Positions 5,989 through 14,521 of a DNA stretch of 39,329 bases are shown in pieces (the stretch's first letter is position 1; every line of letters starts with the position of its first letter). The notes beneath the pieces were generated by a model that had not been told where the DNA came from, did no database searches, and worked only from the letters and a program-made list of their open reading frames with translations. Where the stretch lies: the NCBI GenBank assembly GCA_036704125.1, contig DATNQI010000099.1:1-39329 (forward strand). Reading direction: 5' to 3'. This stretch comes from Pantanalinema sp. GTDB taxonomy: Bacteria; Cyanobacteriota; Sericytochromatia; S15B-MN24; UBA4093. A program made the translations under genes and the position numbers.

Positions 5989-8583
5989 TTAGACCGTGAC
6001 GGTCTCGGCCAGGTCCCGGAACTCCGCGATCTGATCGAAGTTCATGTAGCGGTAGATCTCGCCGGCCTTGGCGTTCACCGCCTTGACCTGCTCCAGGTAC
6101 TCGCTCGGGGTCGGGATCTTGCCCATCAGGGCGCAAACCGCCGCAAGCTCCGCCGAGCCGAGGTAGACCCGGGTGTCGATCCCCAGACGGTTCGGGAAGT
6201 TGCGGGTCGAGGTCGACATGGCGGTGCTGCCCTTCTTGATCTGCGCCTGGTTACCCATGCACAGGGAGCAGCCGGGGGTTTCCATGCGGGCGCCGGACTT
6301 GCCGAGCACCGAGTAGTAGCCCTCCTCGTTGAGGATCTTGGCGTCCATCTTGGTGGGCGGGGCGATCCACAGCCGGGTCGGGATGTCGGACTTGCCTTCG
6401 AGCACCTTCCCGGCGGCGCGGAAGTGACCGATGTTGGTCATGCACGAGCCGATGAAGACCTCGTCGATCGTGTCGCCGGCGACCTCGGAGAGCAGCTTGA
6501 CGTCGTCCGGATCGTTGGGGCAGGCGACGATCGGCTCCTTGATCGCGGTCATGTCGATCTCGATCACCGCGGCGTACTCGGCGTCACGGTCGGCCTCGAG
6601 GAGCTTGGGCTCGGCGATCCAGGCCTCCATGGCCTTGATGCGGCGGCTGAGGGTGCGGGCATCCTCGTAGCCGTTGGCGATCATCCACTTCATCAGGGTG
6701 ATGTTCGAGCGCATGTACTCGACGATGGGCTCCGGGTTGAGCTGGACCACGCAGGCCGCAGCCGAGCGCTCGGCCGAGGCGTCCGTGAGCTCGAAGGCCT
6801 GCTCCACCTTGAGGTCGGGCAGCCCCTCGATCTCGAGGATCCGGCCCGAGAAGATGTTGCGCTTGCCCTTCTTCTCGACGGTCAACAGGCCCGCTTTGAT
6901 CGCGTAGAACGGGATGGCGTTGACCAGGTCACGCAGGGTGACGCCGGGCTGCATCTGGCCCTTGAAGCGCACGAGCACGGACTCGGGCATGTCGAGCGGC
7001 ATGACGCCGGTAGCCGCGGCGAAGGCGACCAGACCCGAGCCGGCCGGGAACGAGATACCGATGGGGAAGCGGGTGTGCGAGTCGCCGCCGGTGCCCACCG
7101 TGTCGGGCAAAAGCAGGCGGTTGAGCCACGAGTGGATGACCCCGTCGCCAGGCCGCAGCGAGACGCCGCCGCGGGTGGTGATGAAGGCGGGCAGCTCGTG
7201 GTGCATCTTCACGTCCACCAGCTTGGGGTAAGCCGCGGTGTGGCAGAAGGACTGCATGACCATGTCGGCCGAGAAGCCGAGGCAGGCCAGATCCTTGAGC
7301 TCGTCGCGGGTCATGGGGCCGGTGGTGTCCTGGGAGCCGACGGTGGTCATCGCGGGCTCGCAGTAGGTGCCCGGCCGGATGCCCTGATTTTCGGGCAGCC
7401 CGCAGGCGCGGCCCACCATCTTCTGGGCCAGGGTGAAGCCCTTGCTGGTCTGCTCGGGGAACTGCGGCAGGCGGAAGAGCGTGGAGGGCGCCAGGCCGAG
7501 CGCCTCGCGGGCCTTGGCGGTGAGGCCGCGGCCGATGATCAAGGAGATGCGGCCACCGGCGCGAACCTCGTCGAGGATCACGGGGGTCTTGAACTGGGAC
7601 TCGGCGATCACGGCGCCATTCTTGAGCGCCTTGACCTTGGCGGTGGCATGGTCGACCTGGAGCTCGATCTCGTCGCCCATGTCCATCTGAGAGACGTCGA
7701 GCTCGACGGGCAGGGCGCCGGCGTCTTCCATGGTGTTGAAGAAGATCGGGGCGATCTTGCCGCCGATGCAGACGCCGCCGAAGCGCTTGTTGGGGACGAA
7801 GGGAATGTCCTCGCCCGTGAACCAGAGCACCGAGTTGGTGGCGGACTTTCGGCTGGAGCCGGTGCCGACCACGTCGCCGACGTAGGCCACGAGGTTGCCC
7901 TTGGCCTTCAGGGCCTCGAGCTGCTTGACGGGACCGCGGGCGCCGGGCTCCTCGGGCTCGATGCCCGGCCGGGGATTCTTGAGCATGGCCAGGGCGTGAA
8001 GGGGGATGTCGGGGCGCGACCAGGCGTCAGGAGCCGGCGAGAGGTCGTCGGTGTTGGTCTCGCCGGTGACCTTGAAGACGGTCAGCTTGAGCGAGCTGGG
8101 GACCTCGGGGCGCGAGGTGAACCACTCGCCGTCGGCCCAGCTCTGGATCACGGCCTTGGCATGGGGGTTGCCCTTGTCGGCCAGGTCCTTGACGTCGTGG
8201 AAGTAGTCGAAGACCAGCAGGGTTTTCTTCAGGGCTTCCGCGGCGGTCGCGCCGTGGGGGCCCTCGAGGGCCGCGATCAGCGGCTGGACGTTGAAGCCGC
8301 CCAGCATGGTACCCAGCAGCTCGATGGCCTTCTCGCGGGAGATCAGGGCGCAGGTCGTCTCGCCGGAAGCGAGCTGGGCCAGGAAGGTGGCCTTGACCCG
8401 GGCGGCGTCATCGACCCCCGCCGGAACCCGGTAGGTCAGAAGCTCGACGAGGAAAGCCTCCTCGCCTCGCGGCGGATTCTGGATCAGGGTGACCAGCTCG
8501 CTGGTCTGCTGTGCGGTCAGGGGGAGCGGGGGAATCCCCAGTGCAGCACGTTCGGCGACGTGCTGACGATAGGCTTCGAGCAT
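5989..8583 (-). CDS. acnB: Aconitate hydratase B
   Basis: AcnB interconverts citrate and isocitrate in the TCA cycle with a [4Fe-4S] cluster. At 864 residues it matches the usual AcnB length (865 in E. coli). The HEAT-like N-terminal domain comes first, and the order of later domains is that of AcnB, not AcnA. Cluster ligands are visible as GSCMTN (Cys near 714) and CSLC (C772 and C775). The active-site segment [11 protein letters not shown] is intact. Start: the ATG at 8583 opens MLEAYRQHV, typical of AcnB, with GAGAGG 7 bases upstream; an upstream TTG/GTG extension is unlikely. The gene is monocistronic. In E. coli the apo-protein also binds mRNA; whether that applies here is unknown. Confidence 0.97.
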   Translation of the reverse strand: MLEAYRQHVAERAALGIPPLPLTAQQTSELVTLIQNPPRGEEAFLVELLTYRVPAGVDDAARVKATFLAQLASGETTCALISREKAIELLGTMLGGFNVQPLIAALEGPHGATAAEALKKTLLVFDYFHDVKDLADKGNPHAKAVIQSWADGEWFTSRPEVPSSLKLTVFKVTGETNTDDLSPAPDAWSRPDIPLHALAMLKNPRPGIEPEEPGARGPVKQLEALKAKGNLVAYVGDVVGTGSSRKSATNSVLWFTGEDIPFVPNKRFGGVCIGGKIAPIFFNTMEDAGALPVELDVSQMDMGDEIELQVDHATAKVKALKNGAVIAESQFKTPVILDEVRAGGRISLIIGRGLTAKAREALGLAPSTLFRLPQFPEQTSKGFTLAQKMVGRACGLPENQGIRPGTYCEPAMTTVGSQDTTGPMTRDELKDLACLGFSADMVMQSFCHTAAYPKLVDVKMHHELPAFITTRGGVSLRPGDGVIHSWLNRLLLPDTVGTGGDSHTRFPIGISFPAGSGLVAFAAATGVMPLDMPESVLVRFKGQMQPGVTLRDLVNAIPFYAIKAGLLTVEKKGKRNIFSGRILEIEGLPDLKVEQAFELTDASAERSAAACVVQLNPEPIVEYMRSNITLMKWMIANGYEDARTLSRRIKAMEAWIAEPKLLEADRDAEYAAVIEIDMTAIKEPIVACPNDPDDVKLLSEVAGDTIDEVFIGSCMTNIGHFRAAGKVLEGKSDIPTRLWIAPPTKMDAKILNEEGYYSVLGKSGARMETPGCSLCMGNQAQIKKGSTAMSTSTRNFPNRLGIDTRVYLGSAELAAVCALMGKIPTPSEYLEQVKAVNAKAGEIYRYMNFDQIAEFRDLAETVTV

Positions 8584-8662
8584 GTGGCGTCCTCTCGAGG
8601 TTGGGGGGTAGAGACGATCGGTGTGGCGCGCTTCCGAGGCGGGAAGCAGCCACGTCAATTAT

Positions 8663-8668
8663 ATTATA
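8663..8668 (-). promoter_or_regulatory. Probable acnB -10 box
   Basis: On the minus strand a consensus TATAAT lies about 80 bp before the acnB start codon. No good -35 is seen at 16-18 bp. The assignment rests on the -10 alone. Confidence 0.45.
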
Positions 8669-8757
8669 GGCCTTTTCAGCGCCTGCGGGCGGCGCCAGGA
8701 CAGATCCCTCAAGGGGAAGGGCGAGGAGCGCCGAGGACGCGTGAAGATCCCCCTGGC

Positions 8758-9201
8758 TCAGCGGATGATCCGGATCGCCGCCATGCCCTCGTCCAGGCTC
8801 GGGGGATTGAGCTGAAGGCGGTGCGCCATCTTGCGGATGACGCTTTCATCGACCGGCTTGGATCGCGTCTTGTTGCGTGAAAGGCACGTTTCGAGGCTGA
8901 CGTCGAAGAGGAGAACCTCGACGTGATAGCCGAGGCTCCTGAGCAGCGCGATCAGGTTGCGGCGGTTCCGGCGGACGGTGTTGGTGTCGGAGATGACGAC
9001 GTCTTTTCCCATCCGGGCGGCCCGGCGGATCCGGCGCTCGTGCTCACGGTTGATCCAGCCTTCGCGAGAGAAGTCCTCGTAGGAGCCCGTGAGCTCCAGG
9101 CGGAGGTTGTCCCGGTTGATCTCCTCGTAGCCTTCCAGGGTGGCGGCAACAGCCGTGGTCTTCCCGCAGCCTGGAATGCCGACCATGACGATCGCCTTCA
9201 T
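8758..9201 (-). CDS. Small P-loop kinase, polynucleotide-kinase-like
   Basis: A single-domain 147-residue ATPase. Walker A is GIPGCGKT at 8-15. A second motif, VVISDTNT, follows an arginine-rich helix and resembles the phosphate-acceptor region of T4 polynucleotide kinase and related AAA_33 enzymes. A late LSRNKTRSKPVDESVI supplies lid-like arginines. This family phosphorylates small molecules or the 5'-OH end of nucleic acids; the phosphatase half of T4 Pnkp is missing. Zeta-toxin or gluconate-kinase relatives are alternatives. It lies 73 bp downstream of the PhnA-C gene on the same strand, so the two may be co-transcribed. The substrate is not predictable. Confidence 0.75.
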   Translation of the reverse strand: MKAIVMVGIPGCGKTTAVAATLEGYEEINRDNLRLELTGSYEDFSREGWINREHERRIRRAARMGKDVVISDTNTVRRNRRNLIALLRSLGYHVEVLLFDVSLETCLSRNKTRSKPVDESVIRKMAHRLQLNPPSLDEGMAAIRIIR

Positions 9202-9274
9202 GGGCCTTTTCTCCTCATCGTCAGCATATCATCGCGCCCGACGAGGGGCCCCCGAAGGCAGCGGATCGTGTCGA

Positions 9275-9484
9275 TCAGGCCTTCTTCAGGAAGCAGGTCT
9301 TGAGAACGAGGGTCGACTTTCCTTCGCGGACCTCGATCTCCTCGGTCTTGGAGGTGAGGTGGATCTTCTTGAAGACCTGGCCCCGCTTCAGGGTGGTGGA
9401 AGAGCCTTTCAGCTTGAGGTCCTTGATGAGCAGGACCGAGTCTCCTTCGCTGAGGATGTTGCCGTTGCTGTCTTTGGTTTCCAT
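9275..9484 (-). CDS. PhnA-C domain protein (YjdM C-terminal type)
   Basis: This 69-residue protein has the PhnA C-terminal domain: DSNGNILSEGDSV, then IKDLKLKGSS, then a beta-rich stretch ending LVLKTCFLKK. Full-length YjdM/PhnA has an N-terminal zinc ribbon, absent here; single-domain versions are common. Despite the historical phosphonate link, the family's function is not established and no phosphonate genes are nearby. Start ATG 9484 has AGGA 9 bases upstream. It is divergent from the ADP-ribosylglycohydrolase gene across 157 bp and precedes the P-loop kinase. Confidence 0.8.
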   Translation of the reverse strand: METKDSNGNILSEGDSVLLIKDLKLKGSSTTLKRGQVFKKIHLTSKTEEIEVREGKSTLVLKTCFLKKA

Positions 9485-9641
9485 GATGAAAGTTCCTGAT
9501 AATTGCGCGTTTGAGGCTGCAAGGGGCTCGACTCACCCATCATATCGCTCCGCGCGATCGCCTGTCCATCGCGATCCGAGGCATGGAACGAGCGACGGAC
9601 ATCTCGTGGTAGCATGCGGCTCCATCGAAAGGAGCCCGCCC

Positions 9642-10559
9642 ATGCCTCAGCCTTCGCGTCTTGCCACCATGCTGGAAGCCTCGCTCGTCGCCGATTCCCT
9701 GGCGCTTCCCGCCCACTGGATCTACGAGCCCGCGGCGATCGCCCGCGCCTTCGGCCGCGTCGAGGAGCTCCTGGCGCCCCCCGCGACCAGCTACCACGCG
9801 GGGCGCAGCGCCGGCGCCCAGACCCACTACGGCGATCAGGCCCTCACCCTGATGGACTCCCTGACACCCGGCGAGGGCTTCGACGCGGACGCTTTCGATG
9901 CGCGGTGGCGCGCCATGTGGACCGACTACCCCGGCTACCGCGACGGGGCCACCAGGACCACCCTGGCCAACCTGGAGGCAGGGATTCCGGCCCAGGAGGC
10001 GGGCTCGCCTTCCTCGGACCTCGGCGGGGCGAGCCGCATCGCACCCCTGCTCGTGGCCATGGCCGATTCGCCCGACGAGGCCGTCGTGGAGGCGGCCCGC
10101 GCCCAGACGGCGCTGACGCATCGCGACGTGGCGGCCTCGGACGCGGCGGCCTTTCTGGTGCGCGCGACGCGCGCGGTGCTCGACGGCGCGAGCGTGCCCG
10201 ACGCCCTCCAGGCCGCGGCGCAGGCGGAATACCACTTGCTGAGCGTGGCCTCGCACCTCGAGGCCGCGCGCGCCGCGCTGCAAGCGGGGAGCACCGAGGC
10301 CGTCCAGGCCCTCGGGCCCGCTTGCGGCGTGGAGGGCGCCTTTCCTGCCATGCTCGCCCTCGCGCTGGCCCATCCCGGCGACCTCGAAGGGGCCCTCATC
10401 GCGAACGTGATGGCCGGAGGCGATTCGGCGGCGCGCGGCCTCGGCCTCGGGATGATCCTGGGCGCGGCGCCCGGGGCGGTGGTGCCCGCGCGCTGGCAGA
10501 AGGCATGGCTTGCGCGTCCGCGGGTGGAGGCCTTCCTGCGCGCCCAGGCGAGGCGCTAG
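9642..10559 (+). CDS. ADP-ribosylglycohydrolase family protein with altered metal site
   Basis: The 305-residue, all-helical, alanine-rich protein fits PF03747. The opening VADSLALPAHWIYEP corresponds to the GDALG-type helix, HYGDQALTLMDSL to the SDDT region, and AGGDSAARG near the end to the GGDTDT motif. In classical ARH/DraG enzymes these acidic clusters hold two Mg2+ ions and remove ADP-ribose from proteins or small molecules. Here each cluster keeps only one Asp (D-S, D-Q, D-S), so metal binding and hydrolase activity may be changed. Start ATG 9642 has GAAAGGAG 7 bases upstream. It may serve a different glycosidic substrate. The sensor kinase follows after 53 bp. Confidence 0.75.
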   Translation: MPQPSRLATMLEASLVADSLALPAHWIYEPAAIARAFGRVEELLAPPATSYHAGRSAGAQTHYGDQALTLMDSLTPGEGFDADAFDARWRAMWTDYPGYRDGATRTTLANLEAGIPAQEAGSPSSDLGGASRIAPLLVAMADSPDEAVVEAARAQTALTHRDVAASDAAAFLVRATRAVLDGASVPDALQAAAQAEYHLLSVASHLEAARAALQAGSTEAVQALGPACGVEGAFPAMLALALAHPGDLEGALIANVMAGGDSAARGLGLGMILGAAPGAVVPARWQKAWLARPRVEAFLRAQARR

Positions 10560-10598
10560 TATCAAGATTTCTTCACACCGATACCAGCCAAGCTTGGG

Positions 10599-10604
10599 TA
10601 TATT
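10599..10604 (+). promoter_or_regulatory. Possible -10 box giving a leaderless kinase mRNA
   Basis: TATATT ends 8 bases before the ATG at 10613, and no Shine-Dalgarno precedes that ATG. A start site 7-8 bases past the box would put the first nucleotide at the start codon. The -35 is unclear (TTCACA at 10572-10577 is 21 bp away), so this is tentative. Confidence 0.35.
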
Positions 10605-10612
10605 GCCGATTG

Positions 10613-12796
10613 ATGAAACCAAAAACGGATGAAGCGTCGGCTGATACCATCGAGCGTCACTCGCTGATCACGGCGGCCCTGCGGCAGATGGCCCTGCGCG
10701 TCGGGATCGTCGTGCTGCTCGCCAGCGCGTTCGGCTACACCCAGGTGGCAGGCCAGCGCGAAGGGAGCGTCAAGCTCGAGCTCGAGCAGTTCGTCACCGA
10801 GCGATCGCGCAGCGAGAGCCAGTGGTTCCAGTTCATCGTCGCCAAGCAGCACCAGTGGCGGGATGACTTTCTGGCGCGCTACCGCCGCGAGCCGGACCGG
10901 AAGAAGGTCGCCGACTTCGAGCGGATCTTCGAGGTCGCGCCCGACGGCACCCAGCGCATCCGGGCCCCCTTCTTCGGCGGGACGCGCGAGGCCGGCGGGC
11001 TGCCCACGCGGCACGTCTCGGCCTTCGCCGAGTCGAACGTCGCCCCGAGCCAGGAATTCAGCCATCGCAAGCTCGCCGCCTTCGAGCTGCTCGGGCAGTT
11101 CGGCCAGGTGCTCGCCGGTGGGCGCGAGGCCAGCCTCTCGGCGGGGGCGCCCCCCTTCCTCAACCTCTACTTCCTGGCCCCCGAGAAGAGCCTGCTCCTC
11201 TACTGGCCGGGCCTGCGCTGGAGCCCGTCGGCGGACTTTCACTTCCAGGGGCACGAGTACTACGACCTGGGCCTGCCGGCGACCAACCCGCAGCGCGAGA
11301 CCCGCTGGACCCGCACCTACCGCGACGAGGTCGCGCAGGTCTGGATGACCTCCTGCATCACCCCCATCGACCAGGGCAAGCGCTACCTGGGGTCGATCGG
11401 GACGGACATCTCGCTCCAGCGCCTCATCGACGGGGTGTACGAGCGCCACCTGCCCGGCACCACGTCCATGCTCTTCAGGAAGGACGGCCGCCTCATCGCG
11501 CACCCCGCGCTCTCGGAGGAGATCACGCGGCGCAACGGCGACTTCCGCATCGATCGCGACGCGGACGCGCCCACGCGCGACCTCTTCCGGCTGGTCATGG
11601 CGCGGCAGGGAAAGACGGTGCTCGACGACCCCCGCCACGATCGCCTGGTGGCCGTCGGACGCATCGCGGGGCCCGACTGGTACCTGGTGGTCGTCTACCC
11701 CAAGCGCCTCATGTGGGCGAGTGCGGCCCAGGCCGCCGCGGGCGTCCTGCTCGCGGGGCTGATCGCCATGCTCGTCGAGATCGGCCTGATGGGGGCCGTG
11801 CTGCGCGGCAAGGTCGCCCGCCCCCTGCGGCGCTTGCTCGATGCCACCCGGACGGTGAGCCGCGGGGACCTCTCGCCGCAGGCGATGCAGGCGCTGCCGA
11901 CCGGGGCCGAAGACGAGATCGGGACCCTGGCCAGGGCCTTCGCCCGCATGACCGCTCACCTTCGAGAGGCACGCGAGACCCTCGAGGCGCGGGTCGAGGC
12001 GCGCACCGCCGAGCTCGAGGCGGCCAACGCCGAGCTGAGCCACCAGGAGCGCCAGCTCCATGTCCAGTACGAGCAGCTCAAGGAGCTGGACCGCCTCAAG
12101 AGCAACTTCGTGAACTCCGTCTCGCACGAGCTGCGCACGCCGCTCACCTCCATCCGCGGCTACGCCGAGTTCCTCGAGGAGGGCATCGGCGGGCTGCTGA
12201 CCTCGGACCAGACGCGCTTCGTGTGGCAGATCCAGATGGCGAGCCAGCGCCTGGAGGGCCTGCTCAACGACCTGCTCGACTTCGCGCGGATCGAGGCGGG
12301 GACCTTCACCCTGCGCCACTCCGAGCACGAGCTCGCCACGAGCACCCAGGAGATCGTCGAGAGCTTCCGACCGCTCGCCGAGGATTCGCGGGTCTCCATC
12401 CGCCTGGAGACGCCCGACACCCCACTCATCGCCTGGGTGGACCCTCAGCGCATCGCCCAGGTCCTCACCAACCTTCTATCCAACGCCGTCAAGTTCAGCC
12501 CTCCGGGCGGGGTCGTCCGCGTCCGGCTGCTGGACGAGGGGGATCGCGTCCGGTGCGAGATCGAGGACCAGGGAGAGGGCATCGCCGAGGCGGACCTGCC
12601 TCGCCTCTTCCTGCGCTTCTCGCAGCTGGAGGCCGGCCTCAAGAAGGGCAAGGGCACGGGGCTCGGCCTGAACATCAGCAAGGTGCTGGTCGAGGCCCAC
12701 GGCGGGGAGATCGGGGTGCGCAGCGCCCCCGACAAGGGAGCGTGCTTCTGGTTCACCCTCCCCAAGGCTTCCGAGGCCGTCAAGGAGCTCGCCTGA
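10613..12796 (+). CDS. Membrane sensor histidine kinase, Cache-like sensor and HAMP
   Basis: A 727-residue orphan hybrid-less kinase. TM1 lies at about 25-46. A large extracytoplasmic region (50-365) looks like a double Cache sensor, with two PAS-like halves and YLGSIGTDIS in the second. TM2 is at about 369-392, then HAMP (395-450), a coiled coil rich in Glu/Ala/Leu, HisKA with SHELRTP (phospho-acceptor H505) and HATPase with NLLSNAVKF (N624), a DQGEGI G1 box and GTGLGLNISK. All catalytic boxes are intact. No response regulator is adjacent, so the partner is elsewhere. Cache domains bind small molecules such as amino or organic acids; the ligand is unknown. The start lacks a ribosome site, and the upstream frame into the previous gene has no better start. 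Confidence 0.9.
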   Translation: MKPKTDEASADTIERHSLITAALRQMALRVGIVVLLASAFGYTQVAGQREGSVKLELEQFVTERSRSESQWFQFIVAKQHQWRDDFLARYRREPDRKKVADFERIFEVAPDGTQRIRAPFFGGTREAGGLPTRHVSAFAESNVAPSQEFSHRKLAAFELLGQFGQVLAGGREASLSAGAPPFLNLYFLAPEKSLLLYWPGLRWSPSADFHFQGHEYYDLGLPATNPQRETRWTRTYRDEVAQVWMTSCITPIDQGKRYLGSIGTDISLQRLIDGVYERHLPGTTSMLFRKDGRLIAHPALSEEITRRNGDFRIDRDADAPTRDLFRLVMARQGKTVLDDPRHDRLVAVGRIAGPDWYLVVVYPKRLMWASAAQAAAGVLLAGLIAMLVEIGLMGAVLRGKVARPLRRLLDATRTVSRGDLSPQAMQALPTGAEDEIGTLARAFARMTAHLREARETLEARVEARTAELEAANAELSHQERQLHVQYEQLKELDRLKSNFVNSVSHELRTPLTSIRGYAEFLEEGIGGLLTSDQTRFVWQIQMASQRLEGLLNDLLDFARIEAGTFTLRHSEHELATSTQEIVESFRPLAEDSRVSIRLETPDTPLIAWVDPQRIAQVLTNLLSNAVKFSPPGGVVRVRLLDEGDRVRCEIEDQGEGIAEADLPRLFLRFSQLEAGLKKGKGTGLGLNISKVLVEAHGGEIGVRSAPDKGACFWFTLPKASEAVKELA

Positions 12797-12895
12797 CCCC
12801 GAAATCCCTCGCTCGATCGTGTTCGCCTGGTGACTCCCGCGGCGCGCCCTGGCACCATTGCCCCGCACGCCACGCGCGGGAAGGGGGCGCCCATC

Positions 12896-13990
12896 ATGAA
12901 GAAACGGTCTGGCAGCGCCATGGGATGGCTGGTCGCGGCGGGAGCGGCCTATCTGGGGTGGAGGTTGCTCGCTCGCCGCGCCCCCGAGTCGCTCGACGGA
13001 CAGGTGGTGCTCATCACGGGCGGCTCGCGGGGGCTCGGCCTGCTCTTGGCGCGCGAGTTCGCGCGGCAGGGCTGCCGGATCGCCATCTGCGCGCGGGACG
13101 AAGCGGAGCTCGAGCGTGCCCGCCGGGATCTCGAGGCCAGGGGGGCCGAGGTGCTGGCGGTGCCCTGCGACGTGGCCGATCGCGCCCAGGCCGAGCGCCT
13201 CGTCGCCATCACCGCCGCCCACTACGGCGCCATCGACGTCCTGGTCAACAACGCTGGGATCATCCAGGTCGGGCCGGTCGAAACCATGACCTTCGAGGAC
13301 TTCGAGCGCATCATGGCCGTCAACTTCTTCGGGGCGCTCCACACGACGCTCGCGGTCCTGCCCCGCATGCGCGCGCGCCGCTGCGGCAAGATCGTGACCA
13401 TCGACTCCATCGGCGGCCGCGTCTCGTCGCCCCACCTCTTGCCCTACCACTGCGCCAAGTTCGCCCTGCGCGGCTTCTCCGAGGGCCTGAGGGTCGAGGT
13501 CGCCAAGGACGGCATCGCGGTGACGACCGTCCTGCCGGGCCTGATGCGGACCGGCTCCCCGGTCAATGCCTGCTTCAAGGGGCAGCAGGCCAAGGAGTTC
13601 ATCTGGTTCGCCCTCGCCGACTCGTGGCCCGGCCTCTCCCAGGACGCGGAGCGCTCGGCGAGAAAGATCGTCGAGGCGACCCGCAAGGGGGTTGGCGAGG
13701 TCACCCTCAGCTGGCAGGCCTTGCTGCTCGGGATCGCCCACGACGTGTTCCCGAACCTCGCCCTGGATGCCTTCGCCCTCCTCAACCGCCTCCTGCCCGG
13801 AGCCGACGGCGCGGGTACGGCGGCGGCGCGCGGCATGGACCTCGAGATTCCGAGGGCCCTGCGGCTCTTGTTCCTTCCCCTGGAGCGCGAGGCCGCGCGG
13901 ACGAACCAGCTCGGTGGGGAGCCGGAGGGCATGCCTGCCAGATCGGCGGCGGCGGGTCAGGCCAAGGAGCCTGAGGGACGCGGCGCTTGA
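12896..13990 (+). CDS. Membrane-anchored short-chain dehydrogenase/reductase
   Basis: A classical SDR of 364 residues. A short N-terminal membrane segment (about 8-26) precedes the Rossmann core with TGGSRGLG (nucleotide binding), NNAG, the catalytic Ser in IDSIGG, Y184 and K188 (YHCAK). The R after the third strand (ICARDEAEL) would favour NADP(H). The C-terminus is about 100 residues longer than minimal SDRs, with a second hydrophobic helix, like SDRs acting on lipids or sterols at membranes. The substrate is unknown. Start ATG 12896 follows GAAGGGGG; an upstream in-frame GTG adds a low-complexity leader and is less likely. Its stop codon overlaps the -35 of the regulator gene promoter. Confidence 0.88.
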   Translation: MKKRSGSAMGWLVAAGAAYLGWRLLARRAPESLDGQVVLITGGSRGLGLLLAREFARQGCRIAICARDEAELERARRDLEARGAEVLAVPCDVADRAQAERLVAITAAHYGAIDVLVNNAGIIQVGPVETMTFEDFERIMAVNFFGALHTTLAVLPRMRARRCGKIVTIDSIGGRVSSPHLLPYHCAKFALRGFSEGLRVEVAKDGIAVTTVLPGLMRTGSPVNACFKGQQAKEFIWFALADSWPGLSQDAERSARKIVEATRKGVGEVTLSWQALLLGIAHDVFPNLALDAFALLNRLLPGADGAGTAAARGMDLEIPRALRLLFLPLEREAARTNQLGGEPEGMPARSAAAGQAKEPEGRGA

Positions 13991-14015
13991 CGATTTCTGA
14001 TTTTAGAATTATTCT
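13987..14015 (+). promoter_or_regulatory. Promoter of the Fur-family regulator gene, probably leaderless
   Basis: TTGACG (13987-13992) and TATTCT (14010-14015) are spaced by 17 bp. A start site 7 bases past the -10 would be the A of the ATG at 14022, giving a leaderless transcript. The -35 overlaps the TGA stop of the SDR gene. No separate Shine-Dalgarno is present: the only AAGG is two bases from the ATG. Confidence 0.6.
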
Positions 14016-14017
14016 AA
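14003..14017. promoter_or_regulatory. Perfect 7-1-7 palindrome, PerR/Irr-type operator
   Basis: TTAGAAT-T-ATTCTAA is a perfect inverted repeat with a single central base, the geometry of Fur-family sites (PerR box TTATAATnATTATAA). With one more upstream T it also fits the Irr iron-control pattern TTTAGAAnnnTTCTAA as I remember it. It covers the whole -10 box, so binding would block RNA polymerase. The next gene encodes a Fur-family protein, which implies autoregulation. Confidence 0.8.
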
Positions 14018-14021
14018 GGCC

Positions 14022-14444
14022 ATGAAGAAGACCTCTTGCCTCTCGCCCGATCAGATCGAGGTGGTCCTCAAACAAGCGGGGATCAACCCGACCGCGCAGC
14101 GCATCGCGATCTGCCGCTTCGTGCTGTGCGAGGCCGACCACCCGTCGGCCGAGACCATCAAGATCTGGGTCGATCGCCACTTCCCCAAGATGAGCCTGGC
14201 GACGGTCTACAACACCCTTCGCATCCTGGTCGAGGCGGGGCTCTTGCGCGAGCTCAAGCTGCCGCACGTCGAGAGCGCCCTCTACGACAACAACCTCACG
14301 GACCACTACCACTTCTACGACGAGGCGACCGGGGAGCTGCTCGACATCCCCCCCGAGCGCATCACCTTCGACGCCGCGCTCGACCCGAGCTTCCGGGTCA
14401 GCGCCGTGGAGGTCCTCCTGCGCGGGACCCGCAGCGCCTCATAA
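14022..14444 (+). CDS. Fur-family regulator, Irr/PerR-like, lacking the zinc cysteines
   Basis: A 140-residue Fur-superfamily repressor. The DNA-binding winged helix includes NPTAQR and [10 protein letters not shown] (57-66). The dimer/sensor half has H40 (equivalent to PerR H37) and H95-Y-H97. The usual structural-zinc CxxC pair after this histidine motif is replaced by DEAT, and no C-terminal CxxC exists. This pattern, with the flow from [12 protein letters not shown] to ELLDIP, is closer to rhizobial Irr than to classical Fur or PerR. PerR senses peroxide by metal-catalysed oxidation and Irr senses haem/iron; which applies here is unproven. It heads a cluster with thioredoxin reductase and peroxiredoxin, consistent with a peroxide/iron role, and probably represses itself. 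Confidence 0.87.
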   Translation: MKKTSCLSPDQIEVVLKQAGINPTAQRIAICRFVLCEADHPSAETIKIWVDRHFPKMSLATVYNTLRILVEAGLLRELKLPHVESALYDNNLTDHYHFYDEATGELLDIPPERITFDAALDPSFRVSAVEVLLRGTRSAS

Positions 14445-14454
14445 GTAGCCTCGT

Positions 14455-14495
14455 TTCACCCCCCCACCCCCTCCGCGCCCCGCCAAGGGGCGAGG
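14455..14495 (+). repeat. C-rich hairpin repeat 5' of trxB
   Basis: A C-run (CACCCCCCCACCCCC) is followed by a hairpin CGCCCC-GCCAA-GGGGCG (14476-14492). The pattern of CCCCCCACCCC followed by a CCCC/GGGG stem recurs at 36927-36965. It fills most of the 77-bp gap between the regulator gene and trxB, ending before the AGGAG ribosome site. Confidence 0.55.
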
Positions 14496-14521
14496 AGCCC
14501 GGGGCTCAGGAGCACAACGCA

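Noticed and set aside
5926-8880. Very long plus-strand frame opposite acnB
   Set aside because: Opposite-strand shadow of acnB caused by high GC. Its residues are Gly/Asp/His/Leu/Val-rich without any motif, and the minus strand gives a full-length aconitase.
9614-12796. Fusion of ADP-ribosylglycohydrolase region and kinase in one 1060-residue protein
   Set aside because: The upstream part is an out-of-frame reading of the glycohydrolase gene (Arg/Gly/Pro-rich). The kinase proper starts at 10613.
11713-13974. Long frame overlapping the sensor kinase and SDR genes
   Set aside because: Arg/Gly/Pro/Ala-rich out-of-frame translation. The two real genes in other frames carry intact catalytic motifs.
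14003-14017. Terminator hairpin of the SDR gene
   Set aside because: The palindrome is A/T-rich with a single-base centre, too weak as an RNA hairpin, and lies over a promoter; an operator is a better reading.
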